Assembly (NCBI GenBank): GCA_031973435.1 | Contig: DALYDA010000023.1 | Coordinates: 1 to 8,814 of the forward strand | From: HK-STAS-PATE-34 sp031973435 | GTDB taxonomy: Bacteria; Patescibacteriota; Minisyncoccia; Phycocordibacterales; UBA9973 | Direction: 5' to 3' | DNA: 8,814 bases | Shown here: in pieces, positions 1 through 5,498 of the stretch | Numbering within the stretch: the stretch's first letter is position 1 | Layout: every line of letters starts with the position of its first letter | Position numbers and translations under genes: made by a program | Notes under the pieces: model-generated | Databases searched by the model: none | The model's input: only the letters and a program-made list of their open reading frames with translations | What the model was told of the DNA's origin: nothing

Positions 1-1
1 C

Positions 2-160
2 AAAAGAAAGTTAAATAAAAACACTCCCAACGAGTTCACAACATCTTTGGTAGAGTATTGTGGATACTATTTCCATATTGTCCACGGACAGGGTGTTGGC
101 TATTCAGTCCTAAAGAAAGATAAAAAGGGCGGAAAAATTGAAAATATTATAAATTTATAA
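2..160 (+). CDS. C-terminal end of an unrecognised protein (5' truncated by the window edge)
   Basis: An open frame runs from the left edge to TAA at 158-160, giving the last 52 residues of a protein that begins outside the window. The tail is lysine-rich and contains the segments LVEYCGYYFHIVHGQGVGYS and LKKDKKGGK. I do not recognise the family. The frame is supported by a good rho-independent terminator starting six bases after the stop, by codon-like composition, and by the shared direction with tatD downstream. The remnant is too short to assign a function. The motif GQGVGYS faintly recalls the last strand of some winged-helix domains, but nothing else supports that reading. Confidence 0.6.
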   Translation, partial: KRKLNKNTPNEFTTSLVEYCGYYFHIVHGQGVGYSVLKKDKKGGKIENIINL

Positions 161-165
161 AAAAC

Positions 166-196
166 AAAACCCGACCATGGCGGGTTTTTCTTTTTG
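166..196 (+). terminator. Rho-independent terminator of the upstream partial gene
   Basis: AAAACCCG (166-173) pairs perfectly with CGGGTTTT (181-188) around a seven-base loop. A T-rich run (185-195) follows. It lies just after the TAA of the partial gene and about 25 bases before the tatD start, so tatD probably depends on read-through or on a promoter I could not identify. Confidence 0.85.
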
Positions 197-221
197 CTCA
201 ATTTTATGAGATAGTAGAAGA

Positions 222-1034
222 ATGCAAATACGACACATAGACATACACTCACACCTAAACCTTTCGCCACTTTTAGAGACTCAAAACGAAGTAATAGAGA
301 GGATGAAGGAAAAAGAAGTCGCGACGATAACAGTCGGGACAGGTATCGAAACATCCAAAATAGCCATCGACCTTGCCGAAAATCATCCGGAGGTTATTTT
401 GGCTGCAACTGTAGGTATTCATCCAAACCACCTGCCCGACAGTGCCAGTCTTTGGCAGGCGGGCGAAGAATCTTGGAGTGAAGAATTGGAAGAGATGGCA
501 AATCATCCGAAAGTAGTTGCGATAGGTGAGTGCGGACTAGATTATTTTCGAAACGAGAGTGAAGAATCAAAAGTTCGTCAAAAAGATATTTTCTTAAAAC
601 ATATTGAGCTTGCTACAAAAGTAGGGAGGCCACTCATGATCCATTCTCGTCCAAGTAAGGGAAGTATGGATGCATATGAGGAAGTTCTGGATATTCTTGA
701 GGGGGTGGATGTACGCGCCAATTTTCACTTTTTTGTCGGGAATGTTGATGTTGCAAAAAGAGCACTAGTGGGCGGACACACGATGAGCTTCGATGGACCT
801 ATTACTTTCTCAGGCGACTATGATGAGGTTATCCGGTTCCTGCCACTTGGGTCCATAATGGCCGAAACAGATGCCCCTTATGCTGCCCCAGTGCCCTATA
901 GAGGGAAAGTTTGTGAGCCTTGGATGGTAGAGGATGTATACAAGGCGATTGCCAGGATAAAAGGCTTAGATGAGGAAATAGTGCGTACAGCTCTGGTTGC
1001 AAACGCAAAAAGGTTCTTTAGGCTTGATTTTTAG
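222..1034 (+). CDS. tatD: TatD-family metal-dependent deoxyribonuclease / hydrolase
   Basis: A 270-residue protein, normal length for the TatD family of the amidohydrolase superfamily: cytosolic metal-dependent nucleases with a TIM-barrel fold, linked to 3'-5' exonuclease activity and DNA repair. The metal ligands of the family are visible in order: DIHSH near the N-terminus (H9, H11), the GE pair in AIGECGLDY (E103), H141 in MIHSRP, H169 in NFHFF, and D217 in AETDAPY. The family's usual HCFTGS is HFFVGN here, a mild variation that keeps the histidine. The ATG at 222 has only a weak purine stretch (AGTAGAAG) before it. The protein starts directly at the MQIRHIDIHSH strand, which supports this start. 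It precedes the rpsF-ssb-rpsR cluster but is probably a separate transcription unit, because a candidate promoter lies at its 3' end. The exact substrate cannot be read from sequence. Confidence 0.93.
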   Translation: MQIRHIDIHSHLNLSPLLETQNEVIERMKEKEVATITVGTGIETSKIAIDLAENHPEVILAATVGIHPNHLPDSASLWQAGEESWSEELEEMANHPKVVAIGECGLDYFRNESEESKVRQKDIFLKHIELATKVGRPLMIHSRPSKGSMDAYEEVLDILEGVDVRANFHFFVGNVDVAKRALVGGHTMSFDGPITFSGDYDEVIRFLPLGSIMAETDAPYAAPVPYRGKVCEPWMVEDVYKAIARIKGLDEEIVRTALVANAKRFFRLDF

Positions 1035-1052
1035 CCTTTGCCCTGCTAGTAT
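1024..1052 (+). promoter_or_regulatory. Candidate promoter for the rpsF-ssb-rpsR cluster
   Basis: TTGATT (1024-1029) and TAGTAT (1047-1052) are separated by 17 bases, overlapping the last codons and stop of tatD. A transcript would start near 1059, just upstream of the structured leader. This is consensus matching by eye only. Confidence 0.4.
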
Positions 1053-1058
1053 CTACCT

Positions 1059-1124
1059 GTCGCGTTCGATCTGGCCCTGAAGCTAGATCGCAAGTTCCCT
1101 TTACAGGGACAAGGCCGAAGCGTG
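1059..1124 (+). promoter_or_regulatory. Structured rpsF leader RNA; candidate S6:S18 autoregulatory site
   Basis: The gap between tatD and rpsF is folded and relatively GC-rich. Hairpin A has nine pairs, CGATCTGGC (1067-1075) with GCTAGATCG (1082-1090), one of them G-U, and a CCUGAA loop. Hairpin B pairs GTTCCCT (1094-1100) with AGGGAC (1105-1110). A closing stem can form between CGCGTT (1061-1066, one bulged G) and AAGCG (1118-1122). The trinucleotide CCG (1115-1117) sits unpaired directly before the 3' strand of that stem. Known S6:S18-binding leaders upstream of rpsF present a CCG in a bulge flanked by a stem and a hairpin, imitating the 16S rRNA site. The resemblance and location are suggestive, but I could not run a covariance model. 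A competing fold pairs 1034-1045 with 1104-1115, ten pairs around a 2x2 mismatch. That fold needs a transcript that starts inside tatD. Confidence 0.45.
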
Positions 1125-1150
1125 ATATTAAGAATAATTAGAATTTATTT

Positions 1151-1669
1151 ATGGAAGAAGAAACAAACACAGGTGTCTATGAACTAGGTCTTCACTTGGT
1201 TTCAGACATGAGCGTAGAAGATGTCCCAGCAAGATTTGGTGATATCAAAAGTGCTATAGAGTCATTGGGAGGAGTTATTGTCTCAGATGAAATGCCAAAA
1301 GATATGGCGCTAACTTATGAGATGAGAGCAACAATAGACAACAAGGCTCAATACTTCACACGATCATACTTTGGTTGGGTAAAGTTTGAGATGTCAGCAG
1401 ATACAATCGCAAAAGTAAAAGAAATGATTGAATCTAGAAGCGACATCATCCGATTTATAATCGTGAGTACTGTAAAGGAAAACACACTTTCTCCAAGAAA
1501 GCTTTTTGAAAAGAAGGAAGGAGGAATAAGAAGAAAGAAGGATGAAAAGGTAGTCCCAGTAGACGCAGAAGCAGTAGATGCTGAACTAGACAAAATGCTA
1601 GTTGAAGAAGGGTCAGAAGTAGTTTCTGAGTCTGTAATCGACGAAGTAGAAGAGGCGATAAAAGACTAA
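1151..1669 (+). CDS. rpsF: 30S ribosomal protein S6 with acidic C-terminal extension
   Basis: S6 is a small-subunit protein that binds with S18 to the central domain of 16S rRNA. Residues about 9-110 fit the S6 ferredoxin-like fold: an opening strand YELGLHLV, a helix, a strand with GGVIVSDE, a middle strand around FTRSYFGWVKFEM, a second helix, and the closing strand SDIIRFIIVSTVKE. Divergence from model S6 proteins is high, and identification leans partly on position before ssb and rpsR. At 172 residues it is longer than the roughly 95-135 usual for S6. The extra part is a basic patch (about 114-133, KKEGGIRRKKDEK) followed by a strongly acidic tail rich in E, D and V. The start at 1151 has no Shine-Dalgarno sequence. 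The structured leader upstream may mediate feedback by the S6:S18 complex. Confidence 0.87.
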   Translation: MEEETNTGVYELGLHLVSDMSVEDVPARFGDIKSAIESLGGVIVSDEMPKDMALTYEMRATIDNKAQYFTRSYFGWVKFEMSADTIAKVKEMIESRSDIIRFIIVSTVKENTLSPRKLFEKKEGGIRRKKDEKVVPVDAEAVDAELDKMLVEEGSEVVSESVIDEVEEAIKD

Positions 1670-1692
1670 TAGCAACTAAAATTGTACTTTAG

Positions 1693-1707
1693 TATAATTG
1701 TATACAA
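1693..1707 (+). promoter_or_regulatory. -10-like TATAAT and palindrome before ssb
   Basis: A perfect TATAAT (1693-1698) lies 24 bases after rpsF and is followed by the 10-base palindrome TTGTATACAA (1698-1707). No convincing -35 box sits 16-18 bases upstream. It may be an internal promoter for ssb or simply AT-rich spacer. Confidence 0.25.
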
Positions 1708-1770
1708 GTAAAAGTCGTATTTAGTAAATTAAGTGGCACTCCGGGTTTGCATCTTGGAGAGCATAAAAAA

Positions 1771-2238
1771 ATGTATATAAATCGTGCAATGATCCTCGGT
1801 AATCTTACTCGAGATCCAGAAGTAAAATCTCTTCCATCAGGAATAAAAGTAGCAACTTTTTCTCTTGCAACAAACAGAACATTCAAAGATTCACAAGGAA
1901 AAAAGCAGGAAGCAACAGAGTATCACAACGCAGTAGCATTTGGAAAAGTGGCAGATGTTATCGCGATGTACTCTAAAAAAGGAAGTTCACTTTACATAGA
2001 TGGAAGAATCCAAACAAAGAGTTGGGACGCACAGGACGGTACAAAAAGATACAAGACTGAGATAGTGGTAGAAAACTTCCAGTTTGGTCCACGAGGCACA
2101 ACTACTGGCACTGGTACATTCCAAAAGGATGATAGTAGTGCACAATCTGCTTCTGCTCCAACTCCTGACGAAGCTCCAGGAATAGACACGATAGAATATC
2201 CTGATGAGGACAACAACCTAGAGGATATTCCTTTTTAG
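1771..2238 (+). CDS. ssb: Single-stranded DNA-binding protein SSB
   Basis: SSB coats single-stranded DNA during replication, recombination and repair, and recruits partner enzymes through its C-terminal tip. The protein is 155 residues. The OB fold spans about 1-106, with the family signatures MYINRAMILGNLTRDPE, VATFSLATNR, EYHNAVAFGKVADVIAMYSKKGSSLYIDGRI and the strand YKTEIVVENFQF. A flexible linker rich in G, T, S, P and D follows (107-148). The protein ends in the acidic tip LEDIPF, close to the DDIPF consensus. The frame extends to a TTG at 1747, but ATG 1771 is preferred: GGAGAG (1756-1761) is a good Shine-Dalgarno sequence about 10 bases upstream, one of the few in this window, and MYINR is the normal N-terminus. 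It sits between rpsF and rpsR as in many bacteria. A 109-base gap to rpsR is longer than usual. Confidence 0.97.
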   Translation: MYINRAMILGNLTRDPEVKSLPSGIKVATFSLATNRTFKDSQGKKQEATEYHNAVAFGKVADVIAMYSKKGSSLYIDGRIQTKSWDAQDGTKRYKTEIVVENFQFGPRGTTTGTGTFQKDDSSAQSASAPTPDEAPGIDTIEYPDEDNNLEDIPF

Positions 2239-2250
2239 GGAATAGTAGGA

Positions 2251-2310
2251 ATGGAGAACAATAGAAATACAAAAATATTATCAACACGGATAAAGAAGTT
2301 CGGTGAATAG
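2251..2310 (+). CDS. Possible 19-residue leader ORF between ssb and rpsR
   Basis: ATG at 2251 opens 19 codons (MENNRNTKILSTRIKKFGE) ending at TAG 2308-2310. A purine-rich stretch with AGTAGGA lies just before the start. The product is basic and in a different frame from rpsR. It could be a translated leader or chance; nothing else supports it. Confidence 0.15.
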   Translation: MENNRNTKILSTRIKKFGE

Positions 2311-2337
2311 TTCTTGAAACTATAAACTTGCAACTTC
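2295..2337 (+). repeat. Nested inverted repeats in the ssb-rpsR spacer
   Basis: GAAGTT (2295-2300) pairs with AACTTC (2332-2337) and encloses ATAGTT (2307-2312) paired with AACTAT (2318-2323). This gives a two-tier stem ending 10 bases before the rpsR start, which could affect rpsR translation. The stems are short and AT-rich, so chance is possible. Confidence 0.3.
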
Positions 2338-2347
2338 AGATCAATTT

Positions 2348-2548
2348 ATGAAACAAGATTTTTTCTCAACAAATAACATAAAGCATGTAGACTACAAAGA
2401 CGTAGAACTTTTGAAAAAATTCCTAAGTCCTAACGGCCGAATCCAAAGCCGAAAGAGAACAGGGATATCTTCAAGAAATCAACGAAAAGTAGCTCTTGCT
2501 GTAAAGCGATCACGATTTATGGGACTACTTCCATATATTGCTAGATAA
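2348..2548 (+). CDS. rpsR: 30S ribosomal protein S18
   Basis: S18 partners with S6 on the platform of the 30S subunit. The 66 residues carry the family core: HVDYKDVELLKKFLSPNGRI (about 13-32), the RKRTGISSRNQRKVALAVKRSRFMGLLPYI block (about 36-65), and many basic residues for rRNA contact. The N-terminal cysteine pair of zinc-type S18 is absent and the protein is shorter than the roughly 75 residues of E. coli S18, so it belongs to the cysteine-free type. No Shine-Dalgarno sequence precedes the ATG (TTCAGATCAATTTATG). It closes the rpsF-ssb-rpsR cluster and is followed by a long terminator. Confidence 0.96.
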   Translation: MKQDFFSTNNIKHVDYKDVELLKKFLSPNGRIQSRKRTGISSRNQRKVALAVKRSRFMGLLPYIAR

Positions 2549-2555
2549 TCTCTTT

Positions 2556-2595
2556 ATAATCAAAAAAACATCCATATGGATGTTTTTTTGATTAT
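2556..2595. terminator. Long perfect bidirectional hairpin terminator
   Basis: An 18-base arm (2556-2573) is a perfect reverse complement of 2578-2595, with an ATAT loop. The arms contain CATCC/GGATG next to the loop and A7/T7 tracts further out, so either strand yields a stem followed by U residues. It ends the rpsR transcript; on the - strand no gene reads into it. Confidence 0.9.
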
Positions 2596-2625
2596 ATGTT
2601 AGTCTTCCAAAAAATAATATTTAGA

Positions 2626-2841
2626 ATGAAAAAAATTAGAAGAAGTGAAGATCAAGGATGGGTGGCAGGAGTTTGTGCAGGAATAGCGTATTCACTCGGT
2701 ACTCAAGCATGGATACTGAGAGTCATATTGTTTATTTTGATATGCATGTATGGAGTTGGCTTGGGAGTCTATGTATTACTTTGGATTTTTGTTCCAAAGT
2801 GGGAGGAAGATCCGAATGACATAGATGATATAGTAAATTAA
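2626..2841 (+). CDS. PspC-domain small membrane protein
   Basis: A 71-residue protein matching the PspC domain (phage-shock-protein C type). It has a basic start with RRSEDQGWVAGVCAGIAYSLG (about 5-25), matching the conserved GVCAGIA motif. One long hydrophobic segment follows (about 29-57, containing VYVLLWIFVP), then a short acidic tail. PspC proteins sit in the inner membrane and respond to envelope stress; stand-alone short versions are common and mostly uncharacterised. An in-frame ATG exists at 2596, but it lies inside the terminator arm and would add ten hydrophobic residues, so ATG 2626 before MKKIRRSE is preferred. No psp partners are seen nearby. The likely promoter is unclear: a TAATAT lies at 2615-2620, very close to the start, without a well-placed -35 box. 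Confidence 0.85.
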   Translation: MKKIRRSEDQGWVAGVCAGIAYSLGTQAWILRVILFILICMYGVGLGVYVLLWIFVPKWEEDPNDIDDIVN

Positions 2842-2844
2842 ATC

Positions 2845-2876
2845 AAAAACCAGCCCTTTAAGGCTGGCTTTTTTAT
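2845..2876. terminator. Bidirectional terminator between the PspC gene and efp
   Basis: CCAGCC (2850-2855) pairs with GGCTGG (2862-2867) around a six-base loop. T residues follow on the + strand (2869-2874), and A5 precedes the stem, giving T5 on the - strand. It lies between two convergent genes and can serve both. Confidence 0.87.
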
Positions 2877-2882
2877 TTCATA

Positions 2883-3467
2883 TTATGATCTTGCTCGTTC
2901 TACGTACATGCCAGTTTCTGTGTTTACTATTATTTTCTCACCTGCTTCTATAAATAGGGGAACGTTTAGATTCATATCGTTTTCTAGTACTACAGTCTTT
3001 GTTCCACCAGTTGCAGTATCTCCCTTTATGTTTGGCGGAGCTTCCTTGATAGTAAACTCCATCTTTATAGGGAGGTCTACACCTATTATCTTTTCTTCAT
3101 CATCATAATCAAATATTTGAGTATGAAGTATTAGGTTTGTTTTGAGAAATTTTGCCTTTTCTCCTATTATCTTGCTATCTATCGTGAAGCGCTTTGCAGG
3201 ATCGTTCGGTTCACAGAACCAGAACTCACCTTTATTTTCATATATAAATTTTACTTCTTTCTTCTCGATATCTGCTTCTTCTGCTGTGTCGGATGATCGA
3301 AAAGTTTCGTCCACAGCACGTCCGTTTATAAGAGAACGCATTTTCACTTGGTTCTGTGGTTTGCGCTGTTGTGTGCGCGCCACATGACTCTCGAGTACTA
3401 TAAAAGGTTCATCTTTCCAGATGATAACTTTCTTTTCTTTGATTTCGCTGTATTGAAGTAAGGACAT
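2883..3467 (-). CDS. efp: Translation elongation factor P with an extended, unusual tip loop
   Basis: EF-P binds between the ribosomal P and E sites and relieves stalling at proline runs. The 194 residues have the usual three domains: a KOW-like domain (about 1-64), a first OB domain (about 68-128) and a second OB domain (about 131-192). The last contains the signature APPNIKGDTATGGTK with VPLFI and ends in GMYVERARS. The domain I tip loop, which in E. coli EF-P is KPGKGQA with the modified K34, reads ARTQQRKPQNQ (30-40). It is about three residues longer and the candidate tip lysine is K36. No EF-P modification gene (epmA, epmB, earP, ymfI type) is in the window. The gene starts at 3467 without a Shine-Dalgarno sequence, faces the PspC gene across a shared terminator, and has a good promoter upstream. 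Confidence 0.96.
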   Translation of the reverse strand: MSLLQYSEIKEKKVIIWKDEPFIVLESHVARTQQRKPQNQVKMRSLINGRAVDETFRSSDTAEEADIEKKEVKFIYENKGEFWFCEPNDPAKRFTIDSKIIGEKAKFLKTNLILHTQIFDYDDEEKIIGVDLPIKMEFTIKEAPPNIKGDTATGGTKTVVLENDMNLNVPLFIEAGEKIIVNTETGMYVERARS

Positions 3468-3510
3468 ATTTTAGTGATTAGTTATAAGCAGTTAGGGGAT
3501 AGTAAATATA

Positions 3511-3536
3511 AAAATCCTCTAAGATAGAGAGATTTT
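3511..3536. repeat. Inverted repeat overlapping the efp -10 region
   Basis: AAAATCCTCT (3511-3520) pairs with AGAGAGATTTT (3526-3536) with one unmatched base, around a five-base centre. The right arm overlaps the -10 box of the - strand efp promoter. It could be an operator, or act as a weak hairpin in a longer transcript. No binding protein is identifiable. Confidence 0.4.
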
Positions 3537-3560
3537 AGTCCAAAAATGGGCATTTTGCAA
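3532..3560 (-). promoter_or_regulatory. Candidate efp promoter
   Basis: On the - strand, TTGCAA (3560-3555) and TAAAAT (3537-3532) are spaced exactly 17 bases apart. A start near 3525 would give a leader of about 58 bases before the efp ATG. Confidence 0.6.
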
Positions 3561-3571
3561 GGAAAATAGTG

Positions 3572-3600
3572 TTTACAGTTTTTATCTCTAGAGGTAAAAT
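3572..3600 (+). promoter_or_regulatory. Candidate promoter of the small membrane gene
   Basis: TTTACA (3572-3577) and TAAAAT (3595-3600) are 17 bases apart. The predicted start near 3607 lies only about 12 bases before ATG 3619, so the mRNA would be nearly leaderless. The -35 box is 11 bases from that of the divergent efp promoter. Confidence 0.6.
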
Positions 3601-3618
3601 AATAGAAAATATTTGACC

Positions 3619-3936
3619 ATGGATCCAGATTTTTTGTTACTCAAAGTGTCTATTCTTACCATAGGGTATATTTCTGGAATATTCCTCCTTGTCATAGGTA
3701 ACGTATATGATCATTTCTCTGGCGCCCTCTTTGGTTTATTTGGAGTAGTATTTATCTACAAAGCGTCAGTCAAGTTTTTTCATATCTTTTGTTACCAATT
3801 AGATCCAGAATTAAAAATAATAACAACTCTGTTTGTCGGCTGGACACTCTTTTTGTTTGTTAAGAGCATAATAAAAATCCTAATAAAAAGGGCAGAGAAA
3901 ACATTGGAGATAAAGCACATGATAGACCTCGTATAA
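3619..3936 (+). CDS. Small hypothetical membrane protein, three predicted helices
   Basis: I do not recognise this 105-residue protein. It has three hydrophobic stretches suited to membrane helices (about 6-28, 34-58 and 67-90), short connecting loops (NVYDHFSG and YQLDPELK), and a basic C-terminal tail (IKRAEKTLEIKH) likely on the cytoplasmic side. No catalytic or binding motif is visible. The frame also allows a TTG start at 3613, two codons earlier. ATG 3619 is preferred because neither has a Shine-Dalgarno sequence and the strong promoter ends just upstream, which favours near-leaderless translation from ATG. It is a single-gene unit: its own promoter upstream, a terminator directly after, and the convergent recA beyond that. 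Confidence 0.75.
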   Translation: MDPDFLLLKVSILTIGYISGIFLLVIGNVYDHFSGALFGLFGVVFIYKASVKFFHIFCYQLDPELKIITTLFVGWTLFLFVKSIIKILIKRAEKTLEIKHMIDLV

Positions 3937-3938
3937 AG

Positions 3939-3966
3939 CCACCCTCATTTTGGGTGGTATTTTTTA
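3939..3966 (+). terminator. Terminator of the small membrane gene
   Basis: CCACCC (3939-3944) pairs with GGGTGG (3952-3957) around TCATTTT, followed by TATTTTTTT. It begins two bases after the stop codon at 3934-3936. Confidence 0.87.
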
Positions 3967-3974
3967 AGGGAAAT

Positions 3975-4007
3975 AAAAAAAGCACCGTGATCGGTGCTTT
4001 TTCTTTT
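3975..4007. terminator. Terminator of the ftsK-recA block, bidirectional in form
   Basis: AAAAAGCACCG (3977-3987) pairs with CGGTGCTTTTT (3992-4002) around TGAT, with A-rich and T-rich flanks on both sides. It is placed directly after the recA stop on the - strand and backs up the terminator of the membrane gene on the + strand. Confidence 0.88.
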
Positions 4008-5081
4008 TTATTCTTCAGATTCACTAGATGATGATGAGGCGTTTGGATTTTGGATTTCACCAAATCTTTTCTTCACTTCTTTCATCAAATAATCGCCAAC
4101 TTTAGGATTTTTCTGTAGGAATTGTCTTGTCGCATCGTAGCCTCTATCGAGTTTCTGATCTGCACCATCCTTGTCTATATATGAGTAAGATGCACCTGAC
4201 TTTTTCACAAGTCCGAGTTTTTCACCAAGCGCTAGTATTTCTCCTTCGCGTGATATTCCTTCACCATAGATTATGTCGAACTCAGTTTGTTTGAAAGGGG
4301 ATGCAACTTTGTTTTTTACAACCTTTACTCTTGTTCGTCCCCCGACCACTTCTTCACCTTTCTTTATTTGTGCGATTCGACGTATGTCGAGTCTAACAGA
4401 CGTATAGAACTTGAGTGCCTTTCCTCCTGGTGTAGTCTCTGGGTTACCAAACATAACTCCAATCTGCATACGAATCTGGTTTATGAAAATTACGACAGTC
4501 TTACTTCTTGCGACTATTGCAGTTAGTTTTCGGAGTGCTTGTGACATCAGACGTGCTTGCTTTCCGACGTGCTGTTGTCCCATATCTCCCTCTATCTCAT
4601 CTTTTGGGGTAAGAGCTGCCACAGAGTCCACAACTACGACGTCTATCTTTCCTGAGCGAACGAGAGACTCACAGATCTCGAGTCCTTGTTCTCCTGTGTC
4701 TGGCTGAGAGATGAGAAGTTCGTGAGTTTTTACACCAAGATTCTTTGCGTATTCTGGATCCATTGCGTGTTCTGCGTCGATATATGCACATACGCCTCCT
4801 AATTTCTGTGCTTCAGCAACTATGTGGAGAGCGAGAGTTGTTTTACCAGAAGATTCTGGACCAAATATTTCGATGATTCTTCCTCGGGGGATTCCACCGA
4901 TACCAAGTGCCATATCGAGACCGATAGATCCAGTAGGGATACTAGAAATATTTACTTTCGGCGCGTCACCTAGCTTCATTATCGCACCCTCTCCAAATTT
5001 TGTTTGGATGGACCTGATTGTATCCTCTATGCCTACATCACTTTTTTTTGCTTCCTTTACTGCTTTCTTTTTTACTACCAT
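4008..5081 (-). CDS. recA: Recombinase RecA
   Basis: RecA forms ATP-dependent filaments on single-stranded DNA, drives strand exchange in recombinational repair, and acts as a co-protease where an SOS system exists. The 357 residues match the family length (E. coli 353). Visible landmarks are the Walker A GPESSGKT (74-81), the catalytic region AYIDAEHAMDP (99-109), Walker B VVVVDS (148-153, D152), the L1 and L2 region with NQIRMQIGVMFGNPETTPGG (201-220), and the C-terminal domain with RGYDATRQFL. The tail is short and serine/glutamate rich. There is no intein or frameshift. The ATG at 5081 follows an AT-rich, Shine-Dalgarno-free stretch. It lies 36 bases after the Ig-like gene and shares direction with ftsK, so it is probably the last gene of that operon. 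I saw no LexA-type operator. Confidence 0.98.
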   Translation of the reverse strand: MVVKKKAVKEAKKSDVGIEDTIRSIQTKFGEGAIMKLGDAPKVNISSIPTGSIGLDMALGIGGIPRGRIIEIFGPESSGKTTLALHIVAEAQKLGGVCAYIDAEHAMDPEYAKNLGVKTHELLISQPDTGEQGLEICESLVRSGKIDVVVVDSVAALTPKDEIEGDMGQQHVGKQARLMSQALRKLTAIVARSKTVVIFINQIRMQIGVMFGNPETTPGGKALKFYTSVRLDIRRIAQIKKGEEVVGGRTRVKVVKNKVASPFKQTEFDIIYGEGISREGEILALGEKLGLVKKSGASYSYIDKDGADQKLDRGYDATRQFLQKNPKVGDYLMKEVKKRFGEIQNPNASSSSSESEE

Positions 5082-5117
5082 ATATATGTTGTTATATTAA
5101 TAAAATTTTTAATAAAT

Positions 5118-5498
5118 TTATGACTCTTGCGATGTGTCTTCTTTGTAAACTACGTATTCAAGTTCTGTTTTGTCTCCGAATTTGTCTTCAGCCATAAAAG
5201 AGATGGTATTAATTCCCGGAAGTAAAACTATGTGACTTGAGAAGTTTCCTTTCATATCTACAGGTACACTTGATCCTGATATAGAAAGATTGTTTGCATT
5301 TCTTGCTATACCAGTGAGCTTCAGTACTGAATCTGTGTAAGTCACACCTTCTTCTATGCCTGTGACTTCTATTTTAACACCTGTGCGTAGTCCATATGTG
5401 TTTTGCATGATGAAAATTACGATGATTGCAACAAAAAGTATTCCGAGCATCCCACCAATAGAAGCATCTTTCAAAATTTTTCCGATATTTTTACTCAT
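5118..5498 (-). CDS. Membrane-anchored Ig-like domain protein
   Basis: A 126-residue protein of unknown role. One N-terminal membrane helix (about 14-31, GGMLGILFVAIIVIFI) follows a short basic stretch, giving a signal-anchor with the rest outside the membrane. Residues about 42-119 look like a bacterial Ig-like / glucodextranase-B type beta-sandwich. Strands lie around SVLKLTGIARNANNLSISG, VPVDMKGNFSSHIVLLPGINTISFMAEDKFGDKT and LEYVVYKE, with the typical pattern of a dGxF turn followed by LxPGxNxIxxxAxDxxG. It starts at 5498, inside the last codons of ftsK: the shared ATGAGTAA carries its ATG and the ftsK TAA, an 8-base overlap that suggests translational coupling. Its position between ftsK and recA suggests a cell-envelope or division-related partner, but that is only context. 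Confidence 0.8.
   Translation of the reverse strand: MSKNIGKILKDASIGGMLGILFVAIIVIFIMQNTYGLRTGVKIEVTGIEEGVTYTDSVLKLTGIARNANNLSISGSSVPVDMKGNFSSHIVLLPGINTISFMAEDKFGDKTELEYVVYKEDTSQES

Noticed and set aside
56..120. GQGVGYS in the first partial protein resembles the end of OmpR-type winged helices
   Set aside because: The preceding recognition helix and strand pattern of that family is absent; the remnant is too short to assign.
1061..1084. GTTCGATCT in the tatD-rpsF spacer looks like a tRNA T-loop
   Set aside because: The flanks do not form a T-stem, and there is no anticodon arm or acceptor stem; the bases are better explained by hairpin A.
1747..1770. TTG start extending ssb by eight codons
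   Set aside because: The extension overlaps the Shine-Dalgarno sequence that serves ATG 1771 and adds residues before the conserved MYINR start.
2596..2625. Upstream ATG for the PspC gene
   Set aside because: It lies within the terminator's 3' arm and adds ten residues not typical of the domain.
5082..5117. Separate recA promoter in the AT-rich gap
   Set aside because: TATAAC is present but no acceptable -35 box lies 16-18 bases upstream; the gap is short and operon transcription suffices.
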